64,000 bases of DNA from Paracyclopina nana. Taxonomy: Eukaryota > Arthropoda > Copepoda > Cyclopoida > Cyclopettidae. The number at the start of each line of letters is the position of its first letter. The first letter of the stretch is position 1. Of the stretch, positions 21,422-32,512 are shown in pieces. A program made the position numbers and the translations under genes. The notes under the pieces are model-generated. The model had not been told where the DNA came from. It did no database searches and saw only the letters and a program-made list of their open reading frames with translations. The stretch is from the NCBI GenBank assembly GCA_019096065.1, contig JAGUCH010000004.1, forward strand, positions 3,472,001-3,536,000. The letters are read 5' to 3'.

Positions 21422-22785
21422 CAGCAGCCATGGCAGCCTCGTCGTCCACGTCAAAAGGTTTCTGGAAGAAGAGCTCCTCAGCCATTCCGGGGAGGCCGAA
21501 TCCGTCCTCGAGTAGCGTGCAGAGAAAGGCCAGCAACAACAGCTCGGAGGAAGCACCCGCAAACGCGGCCTCTTTCAAAGATTTCGAGAGGAGCGTGTCG
21601 GACGCTTGGGACATTCGCGACCTCGCGAGGCCGGCCTCTGAAATTGCTCACGTTGCGGAAATTACTTCATCGTCCTTGTCGCCATCGTCAAAGGTTGAGA
21701 CGCCCCCTGTCAACAAAGAGTCGGCTATCGCGGGAAGCCATAGCAAGCATGCCAAACTTGAGGCGCTAGTTGGCTCGGCCTCCATTGAACTAGAGGACTT
21801 GCGAAGGCTCTCGTGGCCAGGCCTTTCTCACAGGTCGAGGGCCAAAGCTTGGAAAATCCTCTGTGGCTATCTGCCTGGCAATGCCACTCGCCAGTCTGAG
21901 GTGATGCAGCGGAAGCAAGAGGAGTACCAGCGTTATGTTGATCAATACTTTGCCACCAAGGACCAGGATGTCCACCAAGACACTTACCGGCAAATCCACA
22001 TAGACATACCCCGCATGAGCCCTGTTGTCGGCCTTTTTCAACAGCACTGTGTGCAGGAGATCTTTGAGAGGATCCTGTACATTTGGGCCATTCGCCACCC
22101 AGCCTCTGGCTATGTTCAAGGCATCAATGACCTCGTCACGCCATTCTTCCTCGTGTTCCTCCGGGATGGACTCGATCAGCTCGGCCAGCTCAAGGAGAGT
22201 TGCAACGAGGAGAATAGCAACAACTTTGTGCCACCTGACACCCAAGTGGAATCCTTACCCCTTGAGTTACGCAACTCGATCGAGGCTGACTCTTTCTGGT
22301 GCCTCACCGTTGTGCTGGATGGAATCCAAGATAATTACACATTCGCCCAGCCGGGGATTCAGGTCAAGGTGAAGCAATTGGAGGATTTGATCGAGAGGAT
22401 CGATGGCGAGTTGCATTCGCACCTGATTGGGCACGACGTCTCGTACCTGCAGTTCAGCTTCCGGTGGATGAACAATCTCCTGATGAGGGAATTGCCTGTC
22501 AAGGCCTCCATCCGGCTGTGGGACACGTACCTGGCTCAAGCCAACGGCTTCTCCCATTTCCACCTGTATGTGTGCGCAGCCTTTCTGGTGCACTGGAAAT
22601 CGGAGCTCCTCAAGAAGAACGACTTTCATACCCTGCTGATGTTTTTGCAAAACCTGCCCACTGCCAAATGGGGTGACAAGGAGGTGAACCTGCTCGTGGC
22701 TGAGGCCTACCGCTTAAGCTACCTCTTTGCAGACGCCCCGAGTCATTTGGGTCATAGCAAATCAGCCTCTTCATCATCATCTTGA
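21418..22785 (+). CDS. TBC1D22: TBC1 domain family member 22, Rab GTPase-activating protein
   Basis: Single-exon gene of 455 residues. The N-terminal ~110 residues are Ser/Ala-rich but keep the family opening GFWKKSS and the FKDFERSVSDAWD motif. The TBC domain runs from about 124 to 420: LEDLRRLSWPGL, the arginine-finger motif RQIHIDIPR, the glutamine-finger motif YVQGINDLVTPFF, IQDNYTFAQPGIQ and GFSHFHLYVCAAFL. Both catalytic fingers are present, so GAP activity is expected. Human TBC1D22A/B are Golgi-linked and bind ACBD3; that is family knowledge. A second ATG five codons in has a better start context. Confidence 0.95.
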   Translation: MTAAMAASSSTSKGFWKKSSSAIPGRPNPSSSSVQRKASNNSSEEAPANAASFKDFERSVSDAWDIRDLARPASEIAHVAEITSSSLSPSSKVETPPVNKESAIAGSHSKHAKLEALVGSASIELEDLRRLSWPGLSHRSRAKAWKILCGYLPGNATRQSEVMQRKQEEYQRYVDQYFATKDQDVHQDTYRQIHIDIPRMSPVVGLFQQHCVQEIFERILYIWAIRHPASGYVQGINDLVTPFFLVFLRDGLDQLGQLKESCNEENSNNFVPPDTQVESLPLELRNSIEADSFWCLTVVLDGIQDNYTFAQPGIQVKVKQLEDLIERIDGELHSHLIGHDVSYLQFSFRWMNNLLMRELPVKASIRLWDTYLAQANGFSHFHLYVCAAFLVHWKSELLKKNDFHTLLMFLQNLPTAKWGDKEVNLLVAEAYRLSYLFADAPSHLGHSKSASSSSS

Positions 22786-23451
22786 TCTAGGGCTGTCCAT
22801 TACACTATGCTGCATGTTTTTCGGGTGATACTTCTAACACAACTTTTGCTATGATGCGGTGCATATGTATGCACGCAGAAAGTGTACAACGTTTTGTATT
22901 GAAACAACTACTTCTACAGAGAAAAATAGAGAGAAAAAAAGTGAAGACCAAATTGATTGGGCACCCTTGTTTTGATGCGCGTATGGTATATATACTCTAT
23001 CGGAAATCGATGGCACAGAAAGGCACCGCGTAATTTGATCATCACCGTCAATCACTTTTTTATCGGAAGATATTTTAGGGTAGCTGAGGCAATTTCTTAT
23101 TTTCACGAACGAACGCAGCTTTTTTATTTTTATAAGGTGATTATAAACCGCGTATATAGTGAATGTTGTTTTTATACCACTCTCCCAATCTACTACTTTC
23201 ACGCTCTTCGAGCGCCCACCTGAGCATCGATCCCTGTAACCCAATCAATTCACCACCATGGCTGGAGGCCGTGATTGAATTATCACCCATAGCCTCTGGC
23301 TGTCCTTGCATTTGCGCAAATCAGGCAATTGCAAGGGCTACAGAAAATCGTATGCTCTGACGAGTAATCAAGCATTATTCAACGGGAGTCGTCAATTGAT
23401 TTTTTCTCCCTCGCTCGCTCTCTCTCTCTCTCTCTGACTCTGAATTCGTAT
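22786..23451. other. Spacer between TBC1D22 and SERINC
   Basis: 666 bp that should include the TBC1D22 3' UTR and SERINC promoter and leader. A pure CT/GA dinucleotide run lies just before the SERINC start. No gene seen. Confidence 0.5.
23411..23436 (+). repeat. CT dinucleotide microsatellite
   Basis: A run of about nine CT units after two CTCG units, immediately upstream of the SERINC coding start, probably in its 5' leader or core promoter. GA/CT tracts bind GAGA-type factors in arthropods, but no role is shown here. Confidence 0.6.
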
Positions 23452-26400
23452 ATGCATATGGTTAATTGTAGGAAACCTTACTGGCTAAATCCCCTGAGTA
23501 TGGCGAGGACGAGCGAAGAGGCTGCTGCGACCCCTGGAAGCCAACTGCAGCAGCACAGATGTGCTGGACAGTTGAGCTGTTGCTGCGGCCCCAAGGCTTG
23601 CCGATTATGTTGCCAAGTTTGTCCAGCCACGCAAGAGTCAACCTCTACAAAATTCATATACTCGCTCATCTTGGTTGTGGCCGCAAGTCTCATGGGCGCT
23701 TTTCTTATTCCCTCGTAAGTAGTAATCTCTTCATAGCAAATTAGGACTGCTATATATTATGCTGCAAGGAAGCAGCGGGGAGCATTTGCGGGATAAACAG
23801 TTGAGGCTTATTTTCATTCCAAAAATCCTCGTAGTAGTATCTTGCAATAAACATGGAAAATCGCCTAATATTAGTTTTCTTCTAAAGTAAAATTAATGTG
23901 CTACTGAAAAAAAGTTGCATCCTACCTTATAGTGTATGGCTTGAAGGGCTTACATAGAATAAAGCTCGTGTGGTCGTGGCAGGCTCCCCATATTTTCCTT
24001 TCTTTGTTGAATTTACCAATATTTTCATCTATGTCGAGGGGAATTCAGCAATAACTTGTGCTTATGATATATTCTACATACATGTGTGACCTTTTGTTCC
24101 GAAGAAATTTTTTCCCCATCTTTATTTATTTATTGGTTAAATATGAGGCTGTTCATATCCAATCCTCGATTTTTCGTCAATATAACATAGGCTAATAGTT
24201 ATTTATTTTGAGCTGGGGCACGTGAAGTAGGGTCATTAAATAGCTGAGCAAGGATTTTAAAATGGAAAAACACGAGTGCCACTTTATAAGCACGAACGAA
24301 GTGAGTGCGTTAAAGAAACGAGTGCATTAAATTACTTAAAATCCATAAAAATTTAATCCCAGGGCCAGGGTAACTTCATTTTAAAAAACTCTCAAAAATC
24401 GTATTACAGAATATAAAATTGTATATTTGAATGCAGGGTGCAACAACAACTCCAATTTGTGTTTCGGGACTTCAACGCGACCTGCATCGATTTGAAAATC
24501 GGGAGTAATTGCATGAAGATGACCGGCTACATTGCCATCTACAAGGTGTCATTCTCCATCACAATTTTCTTTCTGGCCATGTTTTGCATCACGATTGGCG
24601 TCACCACGAGCAAAGGCGTACGAGCGTGCATTCACAATGGTTTCTGGCTCATTAAGGTACTGTATTCATCAACGCGCATTTTTGATCACATATCTAGATT
24701 ATGAGTGCAAACGAGTGTGGCTCTTTTCAGGTGCTCGTGATAGCCATCGTGATCGTTGCTGCATTTGTCATACCTATCTCCCACTTGAATCAGTTGCACA
24801 GTGGTTGGATTTATGCCACTCTCGTAGGAAACTGCCTGTTCATTGTGTTGCAAATGATTTGTCTGATTGATGGCACGGGCTCGGTGTGCACAAGCTTGGA
24901 CAAGATTGTGGCACGAAGTCGTTGGTGGAGGTTTATAGAGGTATGTATAGTAATTCAAGCCCCACTAAATCATTGGGTGGTTTTTGCTCACAAATGCATT
25001 TGTGTATAGGCCTTTCTGGCCATTTTCGTCATGTCTCTCTGGATGGCCATGGCGATTGTCATTTTCATCACTCACGGCAGGCAAGAGTATTGCCTTACCA
25101 AGCATCTGGTGATCATTTTCAACACTGGCTTCTGCATCACTCTCGTTTTGGCGTCGTTGACACCCTGTGCACGGAGGCCAGGAGTGGGTAGCAGCCAAGA
25201 TCATGGTCGTTTTGGTGGTCGGTTGTTCCAAGCCGGCTCAGTGATCGTCTACATCACCTATTGGACCTGGTCAGCCATGCAGAGCTCCCCAGAAAGACCT
25301 GGCATTGTGGAGCTGTCAACTTTTCTCATGGATGAGGACGACCTCACTTGCCAAGTGCACAATACCGTTGTGGCGGAGAATGGCCTTCTTGGCGCAGCCT
25401 CATTCATGATGTTCATCACTATAGCATATGTGGGCTCGGATTTGGGCGGCGTGAGGCAAAAGCGGAGCAGTAGTGGTGGGCAGGATAATAATGCTCCTAA
25501 CAAGCCCAATAATGCGACGACGATCCCTGTGAGCTTTCCTAGTAGCGAGTCATGTGTGACGTACACCACCAGAGGCCAGTACTTGGGCTCGCTCGAGAGG
25601 AACGATGAGCCGCGATTTTGCGTTTGCCTTCAGCAAATGCCAGAGCCTACCACATCTCCTGATTGGTTTGACATGCAGCCAACACGAGAGCTGAGTGGGG
25701 GTCAGGTATTACATTTATTGTATATGTTCTCTTTGACCGCACATCATAATCCGCGCTCCCTATTTTCAGAGTGTCATTCGTAACGATATTTGGTACACTT
25801 CTTACAGCTACCCATTTTTCCACATGTCTATGGCGTTGGGTACGATGTTCATCACCACTCAATTAACCCGGTGGTTTGCACCTATGGTACTTTTATTTTT
25901 TTGCTAACAATTTCCGCGAAAAATCTGATATGCACTGCAAAGAATTTGCCAGCCACGGTCTGCCATCAAAGGGCTGTCTCGCATAATTTATGCATGCCAT
26001 ACATGCTGTTATTATGGGCCTTTTGTCCAATGGGCTATTTGCGAGACATGTTTTATTACGCGAGCTGATATAGTATAAAGCTTTTTCTCCCTAGCTTTTT
26101 GTGGCCAAATGTAATTTCTCCTCCACATGTAGGAATACCAAATTGTGGACTTTGACAAATCTTGGGCCACTGTCGGGCTGAAATTGGCTTGCGCATGGAG
26201 TTGTGGCCTGATGTATTTGCTGTATCTTCTTTTCCCTGACCGCTGGAGGTGCTGGAGGTTATCCGAGGCTGACAGAGTTTTCATGGCGAGGTCAGGTCAA
26301 GATTATTACGATGGCGACCTTCGAAGTGAAGCCACTCTGATGACACCGGCGGCTGCGGCTGTCACCACGGCTACACCGAGTGTATCCACTTCTGCCTCAA

Positions 26401-26483
26401 TTTCCGCTGATCACGCAATTCGGACATTGCCCACCTCAACCAACGCAACAACAACTCACCAACAAAGTTTTTCTCACATGTAA
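23452..26483 (+). CDS. SERINC: Serine incorporator (TDE1 family) membrane protein
   Basis: Exons 23452-23714, 24437-24656, 24731-24940, 25010-25705, 25770-25886 and 26133-26483 give 618 residues from the first ATG; ATGs at 23458 and 23500 are alternatives. SERINCs are 9-11-pass membrane proteins implicated in lipid scrambling and serine incorporation into membrane lipids. Diagnostic features: the Cys cluster CCCGPKACRLCCQVCP, the first helix after STSTKFIYS, ACIHNGFWLIK, NTGFCITLVLASL, and the last helices around YPFFHMSMALGTMFITTQLT and DKSWATVGLKLACAWSCGL. The cytoplasmic loop around 400-450 and a Thr/Ser/Ala-rich C-terminal tail of about 75 residues are longer than usual. The first intron is 722 bp, unlike the ~60-75 bp of the others. 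Confidence 0.94.
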
Positions 26484-28221
26484 ACTTTCCCCATATCAGA
26501 GTACCACCTTCCTTCTTCCCTTGGTATATACTAGTATGATGGGAAAACTGGCTTTCTTCTGGTAAAAAATGTCAACTCGCGCACATTCTTTTGTCCATCA
26601 CCATGCAACTATTTTGTTAGAGTGCAATTTTTGCTGGGACAATGGAGAAATCTATATTGTACATGATGTGGGGTTATACCAGCCACTTTTATGTGAGGGC
26701 AAGCAAGCTAGGGATTGGTTTCAATGTTGAGAAACACACGCGGATCTACTATATTGCTCTAGGGCTCACACTCTCTAGCCACTCGACTTTCATAAATGTC
26801 AACCTTAAGAGACAAACGACGCAAAGGAGCATTATTGCTTCCACTACAAAGTATACCATATACCAGCCAACTAACTTCTTTGTAAAGAACTTACCACCGC
26901 TACAACAGAGTAAATAGATATAGCTTTTTCCGCGCCTCCTTTTTTGCTCGCACTTCCCTTAATTGTCAAATGATGTTGGTGTTATTGGAATTACTACAAT
27001 ACATCGTAGACCAACAATTTGTGTACTAGATCTCATATCAAGTGAACAATAAAAAGTCAGCCGTACAGTTATGATTTGCACTTTTTATGGCAGGAATTCC
27101 TTCAGCATATTGCTCATTGCACATATGAAGAGAAGCGTAAGAAAATTCTCAATTCGGACTCAATGGCCTGAAAATCTCATTCCATGCTACACAATCATCA
27201 TCACCATCCCTCAGCGCGCGCGTCTCACTATATATGTGGAGCCATAAAAAAGAGCCATAGTTGAAACACGAAATCTTGGCCAGATTGGAGGTTCTTTTCA
27301 CTCCTATACCATATGGTGCATGCCTCCACCAGGATAATGTACCCCATGAAGCTCAAGTTTAAAATTCAGCATAGTATATAATGTAATGTAGTTGAAACAG
27401 TCTGGTGCGGGTAATTTTAGTTTTAGCTAAGCAAATCCTTATTATAATGCAGGAAAGAGCACGAGTGTTTTCTCAATCATGATCACCGCGTAGCATTTGC
27501 CTGAATCAACATTGCATGCCATGATGCAAATGATGTAAAAATATTTGTCCGAACGGACACTGTTGTAGTATTAGTATAGAGTCGATGAATGAGGTTTAGG
27601 GGTGTTGAAATGATTGACCGTCATTCCTCATATTTCCAAATGTCTCCTCCAAACAAGATGAGGAAGAAGTGGAAGCTGCTTGAGCTCTTTGAAGATCAAA
27701 GGGCGACAGGAAAAAGTAGGTAAGACAACGTCTAAAGGGGGTAAATACTTTATTTCATTCGAAAAGCGCAAATCTAATAATACACATGTAGTATATAGTA
27801 TATGTATACGCACAAACACACACATAGAATAATGTGGAACACGAAATAGTTGTATATTGTAGTAGTAGTAATAATAATAATGGCACATAGAAGAGCATTG
27901 ATTTTTTAAAACGACGTCTTACAGCTCGATGTCTTGACAAGATTGTTTCTCTCTAATAGCATCTTGATCTTGGATATGTACACGATAGCGCATCTCATCT
28001 TGATCGGGGTGTCGCATTAAAAAAGCCCTGCTGGGCCACATTGAGTTCACTCGCTTCAATTACGTAAAGCGACCTCTACAAATTCCGTCTCAGCTTGGAA
28101 CTGCTGAAGCATCGTGAAATTCTAGAGGGCGCTGCTCAACGAAGTGATCGATTGGGGCAGACCCAACACGGACGATTAAAGGTGACGACCCCCGCACGTG
28201 CGATCTTTGATGATTGATGAT
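26484..28221. other. Spacer between SERINC and netrin 3' ends
   Basis: 1.7 kb between convergent genes. The first part is likely SERINC 3' UTR, up to an AATAAA at 27048. Nothing coding is convincing; short open frames lack codon bias. Confidence 0.5.
27048..27053 (+). terminator. Candidate poly(A) signal of SERINC
   Basis: First canonical AATAAA downstream of the SERINC stop on the same strand, which would give a 3' UTR of about 570 bp. Confidence 0.4.
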
Positions 28222-31200
28222 TTAAGCGCCGCGGCCGCAGTATTTGCGCGATCTCTTCTTGAACCGTTTCATTCTCCGCCTCCAGTCCTTCCTCCACTCA
28301 ATGACCACGGTCTTCTTGTCGATGGTGAGTCCCTCCTTGGCCGCGGCTCTGGAGGATCGCCGTCGGCCCTTGTCATCGTCTTCGAGCTCATCAAGCACGA
28401 GATAGGACTGCCCCTGCTTGATTTGTGGGCAGCCGCAGGCCAATTGGCGGGTAGGCACCCACAGGGATGTCATCTGGCCGCCCCGCAGTCGCACAAACCG
28501 GCTGGCCTTTTTGGACTTGGGGGGCTTCTTGTAGGGCTTGTCCACCTCCACGCGGAACTGGGACCACTCTGGGTCGGCCGACCTTTCGCGGCCCTTGATG
28601 GTGACCAAGTAGACATAGTCGGTGGAGCAGTACTTCCTCATGGTCACTCGTTTGGTGGCTGTGTGGCAGTCTGCGCACGAGTCGGCCTCTTGGGCCGCAT
28701 GCCTATCCCGGTAGTCGGTATTGTAGGAGGGCGGCCCCAAAATGGAGGGAGCCTGAGGGACCTTGATGCAAGGTGCAATGGGAGAGCCACTCTGCTGGTA
28801 GCCTCGTGCGCAGCGGTTGCACTCGCGCCCCGTCACCCCGTCCTTGCATGGGCATTGGCCACTCGTCTGGTTGCAGATTTTGCCCGAGGCGCCCACAGGG
28901 TGGCAGTTGCAGGCCTCGCAAGATTTGTGGTGCGTGATGGGCTTGCGCGAGTTGCGGAAGTAGCCCTCCTTGCAGTAGTGGCAATGGCGGCCCGCGGTGT
29001 TGTGCTTGCACTTGAGGCACACGCCCCCGGACACGCCCCCGGACAGCTGGAACAGCTCCATGTTGAAGCGGCACCTGCGGGCGTGGTTGTTGCAGTTGCA
29101 GGCCACGCACTCGTTGGCAGAGGAGGAGGTGGCCCTACCCCAAGGCCGATCAAAGTGGAAAGATTTGCACTTTTCGCACTCCTTGCCGGCCGTGTTGTGC
29201 TTGCAGTTGCAAATCATCTCTCCGGAACGGTCCACGCTGAAATTCGGATAGTTAATTAGGCGTGTTGAGAAAATAAATACGACATCTTCCTAAATAAGCA
29301 GTGCGAGTGAGAGAGAGTAGGACAAAATATGCCCACATAAAGACCCCTCAGATAATCTCGGCCAAGCAAATAAAGCAAGGCCTTTATTAAGCCCCTTGGA
29401 GAACTCTTTATTGCCTTTTTATCTCTCAAATCTACATTTCATTAGATGAACCTCTTGAGTTTTTGAGCTCAGTCTTTCACAGCAGAATCAGAAAGAGAGA
29501 GCTCACACATCAAAGAAACTATGCGACTCAATGCTTGGCCCAAAGGTCATTGAGGATGCTGTGCAGTGGTATTTCCTGCCAAATAGGTTTGCTCGGAGTT
29601 TGATCAAAGCCTCTTTGGTTAGGTTAGTTAGGTGTTGGTTTCTAGGAAGCCAATCTCTCACCAATTTTCAGTTTTTTAACTTTTCTACTTTTGCACAGTG
29701 GCTCAAAATGCCTTCTAGACGCGCATGGGAAAAAACTCGCGAAATCGTAGGAGTTAATTTTCATAGGGCCGTAAGCTAAAAGCTAACATTCAGGGCTCCT
29801 AAGTCCGCAAATTTCCGCAGCCAATTTTGATGAATAATCATTAAATGGGGTCTGATTGACCTCTCAGTCATAAAAGAATAATTCAATTCGAATCCAATTA
29901 GAAGTTATGGATGCCCAAAAAAGAAATAAAATTGGCCACTCTACCATTTTTCTCGTTGAACACTGTTTCAGGCAACGTTTGATTTTGAAGTCAAATTTGA
30001 ATATGTATCTGTCAATTCTAACCATTTTTGGCTCTTTTCATTGCCCAAAAGTCATCCCAATTAGAAGTTGTAAATTGGTGATTAAATGAGAATTCGGGCG
30101 ATTTGGCGAATTTTCTCGTGCGCGTGAAAATGGCTTTTTGGCCCACTGTGTTTTGGTTATTAAAAAGAGCAAAAATTCCATTAAAGAAATGCCCGATCAA
30201 TTTTGTTGCATGATTAAGTACTGAAACTCTAAATATTTACTTATGAAAATTACCATCATGCCCATGACCATCGCTTTAGTCGACCCTGATAATTTCAGTC
30301 TTGTTTCTCAGTCGCGCTTTTAGCGGTGTTCCGAGGTTCAGCTCAGTAAAAAAGCTATCAGCTGATTCAGCTCTCGCAGCTCAGCATCCAGAGCCAGTGA
30401 GTGCTTAAGAAAAGTTCAAACGAATTGCGAAGATTTTTTTTACAAATAAATGAGGAACTTTAAAATCTCCGCAGGATCCAGGTAGGCTTTTTTGAGCATT
30501 CGCTTTCAAAAGAAGTCCCCAAAACCCAAATACCGTAAAATTGTTGTTGGTAAATTGTCGACGAATTAATTTACTTGCTCGTCAAATGTAATGTTGTTGC
30601 TTTTCTTGTTGGCTATTTTTTCCTGTCACTCAATCTTTTTTTCGAATATTATAATATAAAGTTTTAGTTTGACGGGGCCACTATATCTAATTTAACCTAT
30701 TGAGATTTGACAGAAATTCGGAAAGCTTATTTTTGCCTCGTGATTATTTAGAATAGTATTTAGAGTTAGTCATTAAGCCTGCATGCAAAGTGCTTCAATG
30801 CCCGATTAATTCAATAGGCCGCTAATGAGAGCCCCTTGAAATTAAGCAGTGACAGCAATAAATGGCTACTCTTAAAAGGGGCACGCATGTAAATGACCTG
30901 CCCCAACATTCATTTATTACAGTTTCTCGCCTTCCTTGAGAGCTGTTCAAGGCAGCAAAAAAGCGAGTGCCATATCCCTATATCAATTGTAAAATTGAAT
31001 TTTTGGCACGTTTGTCGTGGAAACATGTCCGAGTTTCTAGTTTGTCTAGAGGCGAATACAGAAACTGTGCATTTGACCAAGTAGAAATTAGTAAATGTTT
31101 CCCACCTTAGCTGAATTAGCATATCGGTACATAGCTGTTGGCAAAATTATTCACCCTCACACTTGCTCTGATTACTTCACGTGTGGCTGCAAAGCCCGAT

Positions 31201-32512
31201 TACCTATTTTCTAACGTAAGACGGGAAAAATTTCAATTTCCGCTAATGCGAATCTCTCAAGAAATGCAAACCACCGCACACTCAAGTTGAACATGCCAAG
31301 GTTTTTTTGTACTATTTGCTGAAGTGAATTGCGTTGCGGCACGGCAACAGCCTTCGCAAGGAGGCAAAAAGTAATTTGGGGTGAGTGATTTTTTTGCTTA
31401 ACTTACATGCATTCAGAGGCGTGGCCGTTACACTTGCAGCGGCCTCCGATGGCCAAATCCGACACGCCCACCCACATCAGCTCCTCCTTGTCTTCCTGGG
31501 CCAATAACCCATCTTCTTGCTTTGCTGTCACCAACATATTTGTCGCTTGAGTGACCGCAGGGGCGTCGATGGCATCATCACTGGCGAAATCTCCGCTAAA
31601 TCCCAAGTCATCCTCGGTGTCATCCTCGCTGCTGTCATCGTCCTCCAAGTCGTCGTTGCTGCCGTTAATATCATCCTCCGTGGCAAAGTAGTTGGTGGAG
31701 TTTCTGGCCTTGGCAATCAGCTTTTCGCTGCGGATGAGGTCGAGCCGTGGCAGCCGGATGTCCTTCTGCTTGACAATGGTGGAAGCTGGGAAGACGATGC
31801 GGATGTCGGTGGCCGTGACCCAATCCTGGAGAACGGGGCTGTTTTCAAAGTCCTCCGCGCTCGGGCGCTCGGCGAGCGTGGAGAAGGCGATCCTGGTGCT
31901 GCCGTCGTCCTCCAGATGTGAGTTGACGCAGAGGGGCTCCTGCTCGTTGGCCCTCGTGATGGGCGTCTGGAGGTCGCGGCTGAAGACGGCCTTGCAGTCC
32001 GCGGAGTAGAACTGGAAGGGCTGCCAGGACTTGCCGTGGTCCATGCTCTTCAAGATGGCCATGGAGTGGGGCTTGGCGTGGCAGAAGTGGAGGCTGACGT
32101 AGGTGAGCTCGTACTTCTTCTTGAGCGAGACGGTGAGCGTGACGTTTTCCGACGCGTCGCGGTTGACGAAGTCGCTCTTCCAGCAGCTCACGTTGTTGGG
32201 GTTGTGCAGGTCGGTGAGGAAGTGGGGGCCGTTGGCCTCGCACTCCTCGGACTTGCACGTCGAGCTCGCCTCCACGTCCAGCCCGTAGGCCGCGTTCACA
32301 AAGTCCGGCACGCACGACTTGGCCTTCTTGAGCTTGGCGTCGAAGCAGGGGTCGTTGTCCTCGAAGCTGAGGGCCTTCTTCGGGCCGCCATCGAAGCCGG
32401 AGGTCCGGAGGAGGTTGAGGTTGGCCGAGGGGGCGAAGGCCTCGGCGGTGTTGGCCGCCGCGAGCACTGCCACGCTCACGGTGATGATGATGGGTAGACA
32501 CTTGGACGCCAT
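28222..32512 (-). CDS. NTN: Netrin, secreted axon-guidance cue
   Basis: Exons 32512-31407 and 29236-28222 give 706 residues with a 2170-bp intron. Netrins are secreted laminin-related ligands for DCC/frazzled and UNC5 receptors. The start is the only ATG before a clear signal peptide ([20 protein letters not shown]). Laminin N-terminal domain spans about 40-270, with DPCFD, THE-type core [16 protein letters not shown] and [20 protein letters not shown] strongly acidic insert (about 272-345) interrupts the segment before [18 protein letters not shown]. Three laminin-type EGF repeats follow ([50 protein letters not shown]). The basic NTR domain ends the protein. The insert makes it about 100 residues longer than human netrin-1. 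Confidence 0.97.
29237..31406 (-). other. NTN: Long netrin intron
   Basis: 2170 bp of AT-rich sequence between the laminin-N exon and the EGF/NTR exon. Donor CAT|GTAAGT and acceptor TTTCAG|C are clear. I see no nested gene or recognisable transposon. In a genome of ~57-bp introns, its size suggests regulatory content. Confidence 0.6.

Noticed and set aside
26642-26917. 91-codon frame downstream of SERINC
   Set aside because: No recognisable motif and AT-driven composition; falls in the likely 3' UTR.
28198-29259. 353-codon plus-strand open frame opposite the second netrin exon
   Set aside because: GC-rich antisense shadow of the Cys/Gly-rich EGF and NTR coding sequence; no family resemblance.
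32036-32497. Open frames on both strands over the netrin laminin-N exon
   Set aside because: Shadows caused by high GC; the netrin frame is unambiguous.
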